DNA of 64,000 bases from Oryzias latipes. Taxonomy: Eukaryota; Chordata; Actinopteri; Beloniformes; Adrianichthyidae. Positions 26,749 through 38,700 of the stretch are shown here, in pieces. The notes under the pieces are model-generated. The model saw nothing but the letters and a program-made list of their open reading frames with translations, made no database searches and was not told where the DNA came from. The first letter of the stretch is position 1; each line of letters starts with the position of its first letter. The stretch spans positions 16,231,002-16,295,001 of the forward strand of contig NC_019859.2 in the NCBI RefSeq assembly GCF_002234675.1, written 5' to 3'. Position numbers and translations under genes: made by a program.

Positions 26749-29700
26749 ATGTCTTTCTCTGTGCGGATGATCGGCAAAGTTGGGACGAGACTTCGGGGAA
26801 GTCTTCAGACTCTTCACTGCGGCTTCACCCGTCCTCATCTGGCGACATTTCTAGAACAAGTAAGCGGGTGTGGGGGATCTGTGTGACCTGCTGCCATTAA
26901 GGGGTTTTACAACCATGCAGAGCTATTAGTAAACAATGTAACTTCTCAAAAAAAGATGGAGGTTCCTTCTTTCTGTTGTCTTTTCTTCCTCGGTTTCCTG
27001 TTATGCTATGTCCAGTGTTCTAAAACATGAGGTAGCCCGTCTTTTCTGGTTGTTCTTTCTCGTTGACAGAAGCTGGTTTATGAATATCTTAAGGAGAATG
27101 TTGACTACTTTTACTGGATCCCTCACATCTTTTCATTTCCGGTTCCAAGCTAACTTTTTTGATGTTTACATCAGTAGCATCCTTAAAGCATGACCCTAAC
27201 ATTGCATTATCTTCACCAACTCCATTGAAAATAATGTCTTTAGTGTTCTTGTAGCATTTTTTTAGGTTAGAGGGCAAATTAAGCTTAGAATTTTAATATC
27301 TAAGTATTTATTTGATCAATTCGTTGTGAATCAGGAGTTGAGGCTAAAATGCCTTTGGAAAAAGCTTCTACGGCAAGCCATAAGCTCCCTGCTCCGCTCC
27401 ATTCCGATGCATCCACTGTCAGACAAATACATGTGTGTCCTTGTTTTCCTTGGCATCTGAAAATGCTAGGTTTGGTTTGTGAGGGGCTGTAAGCTAGTGG
27501 GAGAGTGTAAACAGATGGATGATGGGAAAAGGGGTGGGCTTACTTCTCGCCAATGGTCCCGCCCACAACTCAGAGGTGAATTTCTGATGAGCTACTGCTG
27601 CTTTGCAGTAACTATGTTCTAACAAATTATACAGGTTTTTTAAAAATTTGGGTAAAAACAGAAAATTCATAATTAACAACACTTTAAATAGATCAAAAGA
27701 TGATTGGAGTGGGACTTTATGTCACACACACACAAAAAAAAAACTGTTCAGGCCTTTATCTAATATTTTTCTTTACTTTCTTTAAGTTTCCCAATAATAA
27801 GTGATGGAAAATTCATCATCTGTTACCTGCTGCCCTTCATCCACCAACATCACTCCCTTGTCCAAGAAGAATTAGTGCACAAATAAAGCATCCAGGATTT
27901 TAGTGCAGCAGGAAAACGCTGCAGGATGGGAAACCATCAGAGCTTCACCAAACGGTTGATAAAGTGGGAATCTGCACACGCCGTTAAACTCATGGGTTGT
28001 TCAATTTGAACGTCCATCCTGCAAACCTGCAGTAGTGAAAGGTGCATTAATGCAGATAGAACGGCAGGGCCTCTCTGCCAAATGTGCTCTTATATTCTGC
28101 TTACCGAGTGAATATACTGACATGCAGTGTGTGGGATTGAAGGTCATGACTCACTCCACATCCCAGGATGACTAAAAAGGGGGGATTCTATTTTTAGTTT
28201 GAATCCTATGGAAATCAAACTTTTTTATTTTATTTCTGATTTGATGTGGCATTCATGCTAACAGCCTGCATGCCAGATGGAGGTGATCAGACTCAGTGCT
28301 GTGTATGCAAGCTTGAAAATTCCATACAGCGGTAATCCTTTAACATCAGGAACCAGGAAAACATATTTGCAAAGTAGCATCTGCAGCGCAACCTGTATTT
28401 ACATGACTGCTGCATTTTGCACAAAGGTTAGCAAGATGGACAGAAAATTCTGGGCGTTTCTAGAACCCTTTTTTAGATGTTTTTTTTGGAGTAAATTATA
28501 TAATGATATATTGCATTGCAAAGATAATTTACTTTATGAATAAAAACAAGTAAAAAATTAGTATTCCACATCTTCAGCACAAATTTTGCCCAGCAGAAAT
28601 GAATCAAAATGTTTGGTTGTTTTGCTGAACATTTTGATTAAGATACATGTTATAGACATAGATATAGAATATTTTACATCTTAAATCCATATTGGAGCCA
28701 CACTGCATGTGAACTGCATTATTTCTGTATTTGACTCTGCACAAATTGGCAGAATCCTGCCACTGAATCAGCTCAGGACGTAACAAGGAAAAGAGCAGGA
28801 AGCAGCTTTTCAGATAAAATTGCATCACATTTTGCACACTAGTGGTAAAAATAAATGCCAAAGCACTCTTTCTAAGCTGTAGATGTGCCCCACCTACAGT
28901 TGGCATGTTACCAGCTTCCTCTTAGCCACAACTTTTGTTTGTCTTTTTGGTTTGCGACCAAAGAAGTGGCTAAAAAATGTTGGCAGTACGAAGATAAAAC
29001 GATCTTCACTAGCAATCAGAGGAAAACTGTATTCATCTATCACAGTGAAGTTGGACACACTTCAGTCAATTCATTGATTTTTATCTCCTGGCTGTTTTTT
29101 TAAAATGGCGCCGGTTCAGCTTCTGTTGTAGATCAGCAGCTTGTTGGTGTGTGTGTAAACACATCTATGAAGGGAAAAAAAACAATGAATAACAATAAAT
29201 AAAATGTTTAAGATATAGAAAAGTATATTTGCATAATAGTTCAATAAAAAGTAAACCTTATAGAAGAGTTTATGTGATAGTAATGACTTCACTAAGAGGA
29301 CATTAGGTTCTAACAGCAAACTGTGGGGTGACAGTGGTGTGAATGCTTTTTTTTGTTCCTCTTTTTCTTTGTTTAACAGTTTTTGCCCCTAGTCATGTCC
29401 TGACCATGTGATAAGACGAGGAAAAGGTGATCCGTCCCTTTATTGACTCAAAGGAGTAGAGGCGTAAAGCTCTCCTGTTTTAAGGATGGAAACATAAGCT
29501 GTGTTTACATGGACAAAAGTAATCGGACAGAATGCCTGATCGGAAGAAAAATGTTTCATGTAAACGGAATAGTCTGCCCCAATCAGACTCGTTCGGATCA
29601 AAATTTAAATTCCGACGGAGATAGGTGGGTTATGCCGATTGTTGATCCGATCGTTGTTCATGTAAACAGTTTATTCCGATCGTGTGTCACTACTGCTCTG

Positions 29701-32700
29701 GTTTAACATCATGCATAGGCGGTGTTTCGCTCCAGAGAAAGTTTTGGAGCTGTTTTATGATATAATTTTTTGCAGGTTCGAGGGAGGTAGGCACTGAGCA
29801 GAAACAAATGACTCAAAGACTGCAAGCTAGAATAAAATGTGTCTTTTTATTCCCCGCTTCAAAACAGTCACACAACATAACACAGGAGTTTAAGCCATGC
29901 AGTTTCAACAGAAAACATTTCATCTGCCCCTACCGTGACACACGGACTGGAGAGCCAACAGTCCCGATAGAGTGGCTTGAAACAAAACTCCGGCTGGGCG
30001 TTCGTACGTAACCCACAGCAGACTCTGAATAAAGTTGGGCTTCCTTATCTTTTATATTCTTTGATGAGCGTGAGGAAAAGGAGGGCCGGTCCCTTCCCGC
30101 AGGCTCACCCTTTACGTAGACTCATCCTATACCATCATAAACATGTCAGACTATCTTCTACAGAGCACTCCTTTTACGGGTCAGTAACATAACAGGATAG
30201 GATAAAATTCTAAACATTGTCAGGATATGCTCTACAGAGTCCTCCCTTAACAGGATAAAACTTTATATTAAACATTCCTTTTGGGGGTCAGTCATAGAAA
30301 CATCATAAACATATCAAGACATTCTCCTTTTTTGGTTATTAGCAACATAGAACCTTATATAAGAGTACATAAGAGTTTACATAAGTATTCCTTTTTTGGA
30401 TGGTCAGCCACAGAACATTATCTTTAATGCAGGGCAGAAGGCTCCCCCCCCCTGCCTACAGTGCATTGTCCATCTCAGGAGCTCAAACAGGACCGACCAG
30501 CTTCTCCGCGGACGCCCGGTGCAAAGCACTGACGCTGACTCTGCGCTCCGCCTCGCCCTGCGGGCTCTTTGATCTCCCTTCCTATGTTCTCAGACACCTT
30601 CTCCCCCAGACGCGGCTGCCGGTGGACGGAGTGAACCGTGTCTCTGAGCAGAGAAGTCGGACTTAATAAATTTTGTGTTTGAGGGGAGGGGAGGATGCTT
30701 TTTTACGTGTGGGAGACTTCGGACTGCCATCTGTCCTGCAGCTCTATGTGAATGAGCAGCCGAATTTAGGAGAACAATGTCTCCCGTCTCCCGGACCGCC
30801 AGCTTACTCAGCGGCTTTGGGGTAGTGTGTGAGCTTTTTAAAGCAGAAATGCCGCTCAGTCCTTAGAAACTGTTCAAACAATCACTAGGATTTGTGTCCC
30901 GACAAAATAAAGGCTGATGTTATTCCCACATATTTACGTGCAGCCAAGATGCAGATTGCAGCATTTCCCGCATCCATTTATGTTAATCAAAGGCTAAATG
31001 TTGTTGTTAGCGCGTGTTAGCCTTCTCCTAACCGTTCTTCCGGCTCCGTTCTTTCACAAAAAATCACTGACCACACAGATTAAAAATAAAATGATGAGCG
31101 AACAGGCGCTTCATATTATTCATAATATTAATAAAAGCATGTTTAGAAGATCATCTCATATATTACGGAGCTGCTCAATAGATGTATGTAGCCCCTCGGG
31201 TTGTTTACATCGGGACTCATTTCCTCTTTATTTATTCCGACTGAAAGTGAGACCATGTGAACGTTTGTTCTAATCGGAAAAAGTTTTTCTGGGCCCATGT
31301 AAACGGTTGAATTCTAATCTGACCATTGATCCGATCAAGTTATTTTGCACATGTAACCGCGGCTATATTCTTCACGCAAAGCAGGAAGGATACTGTTCTT
31401 TTATTCGTCTTTTGTGCTTCACTTCAGACACAAATAAAAACCTTCTGAGGGCACTTATCGCATTCATAAAACCCCTAAAGACCCACTCCGTTCAGAAAAA
31501 CATGTTCTTGGTGGTTTTAACATGTTTTCAAGAGCAGAGGGAAAAAAATGCCACAGGTTCCCTACCCCTTCCCATTCCGATGCTTCCATTTATAGACTAA
31601 TAGATCCATGTACGTCTTTGCTCCTCTGAGCTGGCATCTGACTCCAAACTGTATTGCTCCAGTGATGGATAGCTCCATCATTGCTCGCCACTTTTGTTGT
31701 ACTGGTAATGTTAGGTTGGAAGTGTGAGGGGCTGTGAGCTAGTGGGAGACAATGTAAGCAAAGGGATGATGGGAAGTAGGAGCAGGCTTACTCGGCACTG
31801 ACGGTTTTGCCCACACCTCAGAAGCACAACCAATGAGCTCCAACCGCTCTGCAGAAACTATGTCCTGGAAAACGACACAGGTTTTTAATTTTGGCTAAAA
31901 ATGTCCTAATCATAATTAAAAGACCACTTTTACAATAGATCAAAAGATGATCGCAAACTAAAAGCGAATCTTCCAACACACTGTATATCAATGAAGGTGG
32001 GCTTTTTTTTTTAAAGTCTTTAGCTATAAGGCATTTTTCTTTGCTGATTTACCTTAGGAATTGTTGTTACACCCCCCTTTTCCTTCCCCATTTAGCACCC
32101 TACCAGATTTGTTCATTCTCCTTACTTTGCTAACTGCAGTGGGTCATTAAGTGGCCATAGGAAGATGTATGGCTCAGTGCAAATCATTTCATGGTGCGGT
32201 GCCCACCGTTCTCAATCACACCGGCGACAGGAAGCAATCTCTTTTCTTTTCGCATTCGTGGTTATTCACTGCAACCTCTGGCGTGGACTGTGTAGAATTT
32301 CTTTTTGTGTAATCGTGTCAGGTGTTGTGAATGAGGCTCAGCCACAAATGAGCGTCTCCTTCCCACACACTTGGCAAATTTGAAGGCTCTGGCGTGAGTG
32401 GGAGGAGACTCCCTATAGGAGGCCGTGAGGCAACAGACTATTGCTCACTTGTGACAGGATTCATAATGGACTGACCCGCTGAAAGACTGCAGTGAACATA
32501 AGAGCTGCTTGTCACCGTGATCATCACTCAAGCAGGAAGCGTTGGTGGGAGACTGCAGTTTGTCCCCGAAACTGTAAAGCCTCCCCCCCTCTGTTCTGTT
32601 CCCATCAGCTTGGTATTAATAAGGAATGTTTATCTCACGGGATAATCGCACCATTGCCTCTAGATTTCTGCAGGAAACAACAGCCAAAAGTAATGGTTTA

Positions 32701-35700
32701 ATAATAGGTGGCAGATGTGCAGCATCGATCCCTGCTGCTTCAGGTTTGTGTGTTCGCCTGTTAGTTGTGTGTTTGTCATGTTTGGGCGTGTTCAAACAGA
32801 GCGATCTGGTCTGGCGTTACAGTCATGGGTGTGTATGCAAACAAGTCATTCCAGGGAAACTCAAAGTTTAAGGCAACTAAAAGTGCTTCAGTAATTCAGA
32901 CACAGTTGCCAAACTACCTCTACCTATTATTGAGCTCTTTGCAAACTGAGGAAAAAATGTTCAATATTTTGGCTCTGCTTCTTCAAATACATTTCTATTT
33001 GACTCTCAGCCTTGACAAATGTCGGGTAAACAGCTGGTTTTATTCTACCAACAAATGTTTTTGCTAAAAAAAACAACAGCAAAACTTTAATGAACAAACA
33101 CAAAATCCTATTTTAATTCAGATTGCTTTTCTCAAATGTCCATCAAAAGGCACAACACAAATCAGCAGTGATGGGAATGTTACTTTAAAAAAGTAATTGG
33201 TTGTAGTTACTCACACTTGAGCCAAAAAGTATTGAGTAAAGTAACTATTTTTGTGTTAATGTATAAAAACGTAGTTTTACAGGTTTTTGTTGATCAGTCT
33301 TTGCCAGTCTAAACATGTATTTGCGTATAACGATTTTGTTCACAACAACGTTTAGATTAAATAAATCAACTTTAAAATCTTAGAAAACTGATCATGTAAA
33401 CATTTGTCATTTTCTGGATGTTGATCATATCTTTGTACCTGGACATAATATTTACTCTAGAGCATTGACTGTATAAGAGAACTGGACTGAGTGAGCATGA
33501 CGTCACCCACAGGAAATGTTTTGCTTCTGGTTCCAATGAAATACAGTCAATCTGTCCTTGTGGATCCACATGTTTTTAACAAGAGTTAGCATTTATTAGG
33601 CCTGAACAATAAATCCCAAATTGTTGTTATCGCGATATCAAGCTGTGCAATACGTTTATCACAAAAGATGGCGAATGTTGCAATAATTGGTTACCATAAA
33701 TGTGCCAAACCAGTCTCATGGAAGCTTGAAGTATTTAACAAATCAAATGAATCCCTTTATGAACTTGACCAATCAGAAGGATGCCTTCCTTCACGTTGTT
33801 GAATACTTTAAGTTATGTTGATTCTTATTTAAATTAAACTGTTGCAGTGAAAAGGAAATGATGTTTTTGGTTGTTTTTGTTATTTGTTCATGTATTGCAA
33901 GTTATATCATCATTGCAATATTGATCACTAATATTATATTAGTTTTGGGATAGGTGCCACGTTCTGGCCATCTGTTTTTCTAATCTGTGCACAGCTTACA
34001 CTGTGCGGTCTTTGGCTGGTGCTTTACAATTTATGCAAACCAAATTGTCTACATTTTACAGACATTTTCCCTTAAAGAAATGGTCAGAAAATTACATTTA
34101 ACATACTTAATACCTGAATGCTGCTGGCTAAAAATTCTGCTCAGACGATGCATTTTGAAATGCAGTCTGGGCGTAATTTTCAACAGCTGGCAGGATCTGA
34201 AGGACCAAATACTGCAGGCAGAGTTTTGAATCGGGTTAATAATATTAGTTAACATTCGTTTTCTACATTTATAATTTTAATTATATTATAATTTCATATA
34301 ATTTAATAACTTTTTAAACACTTCTATTCTTTGACCAGTGCAATTAAAACACTATTAAAATCATATCTACTCTGCAGTCTTATGCGCACACGGTGTCCTT
34401 GTATCCTGTTAACATTTCTTTTTAATTGTTCATATTGCATCCAAAACAATGATGCTAGATGGAAAGCAATTTCCACATTTAAAACATTTGCTTTGATTCA
34501 AGAAAGAAGGACGTTTTTGGATCTTTGTGACTAGATAATAGTATAGTATAGTATATAGTATAGTAATGAAGATATGAAGCCAAATAACAAATCCAGTCTG
34601 TTAATCAAAATTCCAAACTGCTTTTTGTATTGTAATAAGAATTTGTGTACTCCTATCGGGCACCTTCCACACACGCGCAAACTGTGTTTCAAGCATATTC
34701 CAGTCGTAACTCCTTGAACTGTTATTGCTTGGTGTCAGATCTGCTATTTTCAATTGCACACATAAACCCTCCTTCACCTTATTCTAATGGAAAGCCTTTA
34801 TCGATGTGAAAAATGCGTTGGAGTGGTTCATCTGTTTCCAAGCCATTGCTGCACAGCATGTGTCTGCAGCCAGTTCAAAATGTAAAAAAAAGAAACACAA
34901 TGACTGTGGCAGTGTGGATGGAATATAAAGGAGTGTCTCTGCCCGTTTAGCATTCTGTGGTTATCTATGAGTTGTCTCAGAGTTGCACTGTACTGTCAGG
35001 TCACGTCATGCGTTGGTGCTGCAGAGGTTTATTGACAGTAACACTTTTTTATTATTATTTTTTTAATATAAATAGCTTTTAAGAAATGTTTGTACTGTTC
35101 AGAATGCTTTTAACGCTTTTGAAAATCCACTTTTATTTTTATTCAAAGTTCATTTTTTTGTAATTTTCTTGTCTTCATTATCAGACAAAATTTGTTTTGG
35201 GATGAAAATTTGGTAGTTGCATGGGGTGTGTAGTGATCGGCGCTCTTTCCTCACAGCAGAAGGCCCCGGTTCAAATCCCGGCGGGGACCTCTCTGGGTGG
35301 AGTTTGGGTGTTCTCCTGGTGCAGGGGTTGGGTTTTTCTCCGGGCTCTCTGGCTTTTCCCCACAGTTCTCATACGTGTCTCACAGATGAATTGGAATCTC
35401 TAGGTTGCCCATAGATGTACGTGTGTGACCCTGCGACAGGCCGGCGACCTGTTTAGCGGGTACCCCACCTTCACCGGACAGCCGTGTTGGCTCCAGCAGC
35501 CCCGTGACCCCTGAAGGGTCACAGTGGAGTCCTAAGATGGATGGGAATTTGACAAATAAATCCATATACCATCGAACGATGTCGGATTGTAAATCCAATT
35601 GATATAAGCTTAAAAAACGAAAGTAAGGGAAAAAAGTAGATCAGTTCAACGATGCTCAGAAAAAAACAAAAATTACAATTTTACATTAGAAAAGGTTTGT

Positions 35701-38700
35701 GTAAAATCTGAAGCTGAAGTTGGAGGATTTATTCTATTTACTTAGAGATGCATTTCAGGACCTGATGACTTCTGTTTGACGAGTTACCACCGTTGTTTTT
35801 TTTTATCACTGAATTATTTCTAACCTATTTATGATTTTTTTGTACTTAGTCTAAGGTTGTATACAACAAAAACTGACTAACAGTCAGATTAAGTACCTAA
35901 CAATACATTCACATAGCAAAACTCCCAAATTCAGCTTTAATTACAAACTGGATGGGCTCCATCCACTGACACACTGAAGTGGAAAGCCCCCCCCCCCAGC
36001 ATCTGCAGCCTTTTCCTTATCCGTGTTCTGTGCATCGTCATGAAAACGGGCAACTCTGGAGGTTCTTTTAACTCAGTTAAAAAAAAGAGAAAAGACACTG
36101 ATGGGATAAAATAAGAAGTGATTGTAATACATGATCAGATAGAAGTCTGAAACCAGGTCTGGCGGTCTGTGAGCGCGGCCATCTTCAGGACGATCTATTC
36201 ACTCCTAGGTGTCTGCTGACGCTGCAGTTAACTGTGGGAGGGGCCTGTTGGCACAGAGGGTAAGCTGTGTTATCTCTCTTTTCTTCCATTCATTGAGTCT
36301 GTATTTCTGTTCAGGTTCATCACAGACATGCTGCCCTTGGAAGTCGCAGAGCTCTTCTCTTCAGCACACTAGCTCCCTCTTGTGGTAAAACTATGTTATT
36401 ACTGAGAAACTGATATTTAGAAGTAGGCCTTTTAAGGGCTAATGACAAAAAAGACAATTCTGTTTGCTTTTGTTGTAGACTTGTCTTTGGAGTATAAACA
36501 TGGCCGTCTGGTGCTGGAGGTGCCACTGCCATCCAGACATGAGAAGTGTCTGTTCTTCCTCAGGCCCATGCTGATGAATGTGGGAGATCTGATCACGGAT
36601 CTGCAGCGGGAGGACTCTGGGCTGACAGCTGCTGTTCTCTCCAAAGGTGTGGCACCAAGAATCCTGCAGTGCAGGCTGGAGGGGATAGCCAAGCCTGGGC
36701 TGGTTGGTCCAGTTTGATCAATCTGTGAGAGAAATGCCTCCCTGTTTCTCTCAAGCAAAATATTTTACCCCTCAAAAAGGTTTTAGGAAAATTGTTAAAT
36801 TGTTTTACTTTCTAAAAATAAAAATGGCAACTTTTTTTATTTCTAAGTAGAGATTTCTGCCTCAAAATAGGATTTATGTCATCTTTTTCTTAGACTAAAT
36901 GTGCTTCAGGCAGCATTGTATCATGTTGTGTAAAGCTTTTGTTTGCTTAAAAAAAACTGATGCGTTGGATCTTTAGAAAGTGTTTGATCTGGACATCTGA
37001 GGAGAAAGTCGACTGGTTTTAGATGAGAAAAAAAAAAGTAAAATGTTTTTGACTTTCAAGCTTTAGTTTGTGTACTGCTGCATTTGAGGAGAGATACTTG
37101 AGAAATTAGATCTGGAATTGAAGCTGCAGCACATCTAATGAAAAGACATGAGACGCTCCAAGTCCAAGTGACTAGATTACTTTTTTTTCATGGAACTATT
37201 TCAGAAAAAGATGCAAGTTTGGCCTGTTGAGAACCAGTCTTTGAAAGGATTTCTATTTTACGGTAAATCTCTATGAAGTAAATGAATGTTCTATTAACTT
37301 CCTCCATCCTCACAGATGGGGAGCGTGTTGCTAACTCCACGCTAATAGAAGCCCTCCTGGGCAAAGACTTCCTCCTCGTCATTAATGATGTTTGCTACAA
37401 CGTCTGCCCTCCTGAAAAAGGTAAAGCGCACTCCTCTGCCTCCAGATTCAATCGCTCCAGTTAGCTCTTCTTTCTTGATGAGCTAAGCTTTCAGGTGGAA
37501 TGATCTCATCCCTTTGCTTTCCCTCCTCCTCAGTGTTTGCCACCAGTGAGCATGCCACGGACATAGAGGACATGAAACATGTCGTGCACCTGCTGCACAC
37601 CGCTCTTCACCTGCCTGAACACCACCTTCTGAGAGAGAGGCAGTTGCTGGAGAAACTGGACAACCTCAAACAGGAGTTAACACCTCTGGAGAAGGTATGA
37701 GCATCAAAGTGCAGCTTTTTACATCCACACTCCTCACTTTTCCCTTCTTCTTTTTTTTTTGTTCAGATGAAGGCACAGCTGTCCCAGACAGCTGAGTTCC
37801 ACAGCTCCAGGGTTCTGTGGACCGGCATGGCGCTGCTGTCTGTTCAGGGCGGGGCCCTGGCTTGGCTCACCTGGTGGGTCTACTCGTGGGACGTCATGGA
37901 ACCGGTCACTTACTTCATCACGTATGGGACCAGCATCGGAATTTTCGCCTACTATGTTCTGACCAAACAGGCAAGAGCAGATTCTCTTTTTTCCCCCGCG
38001 GTTTATAAACGTCTTCATGTAAAGGATGACTTTACATTTTCTCCTGACTCACTCATCAATATTAGATCGGAAATTGTTTCAGATCTGATTCCTGTAAGTT
38101 TCACCCGAAACGCAAAATGAACGAACAGTTTACTATTTTTGATTTTTGCTTATATAATTTAGTAACAAAAGGAGCCCCTTTAATCCTAATGCTCTGTAAT
38201 TATTGATCAGATATAAGGCTGTATTACTCTGGACATTTTTCCTTAGACATGAACTTTCTAACATCCTAACTAAATGAATTCTTTGTCTTTTGGCTGCTCC
38301 CTTCATGTGTCGCCACGGCGAATGCTCTGCATCCTCCTCGCTCACAACAACCACCCTCATGTCCTCCTCGACTACATCCCTAAACCTTCTCTTTGCTCTT
38401 CCTCTTGGCTTCCTTGTTGGAAGCTCCTATCTCAGGATCTTCTTATCAACATAATCACTGTCCCTCCTCTCAATGAGTCCAAACCATCTCAATCTGCTTC
38501 CCTGCATTTATCTCCAAAACATCTGAAGCTACGTTCACACCGGCCTCGGCAACACGCCTTTCAAGCAGCCACTTCCAATATAAAGTCTATGTAAATCTAC
38601 ATAAATGCACGTTTTGGGCTTCCACGTTAAAAAATCTTGTGTTTACACTTGTTGCGTAAGTTTCCAGTTGAGGGCTTTACGTACAAAAGACGCGTCCATT

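Noticed and set aside
29443-29706. 87-codon ORF
   Set aside because: Lies across the terminus of the foldback element; no protein similarity recognised.
35221-35295. tRNA-like sequence with box A/B words
   Set aside because: It is the head of a SINE with a fish SINE body and tail; no intact cloverleaf as a tRNA gene.
36216-36266. Possible 51-nt mcub exon (TCCTAG ... GAGG|GTAAGC)
   Set aside because: Good splice words, but its phase-0 end would put the next conserved exon out of frame; 36315-36384 fits instead.
37734-38018. 94-codon minus-strand ORF across mcub exon 6
   Set aside because: Antisense shadow of the transmembrane exon.
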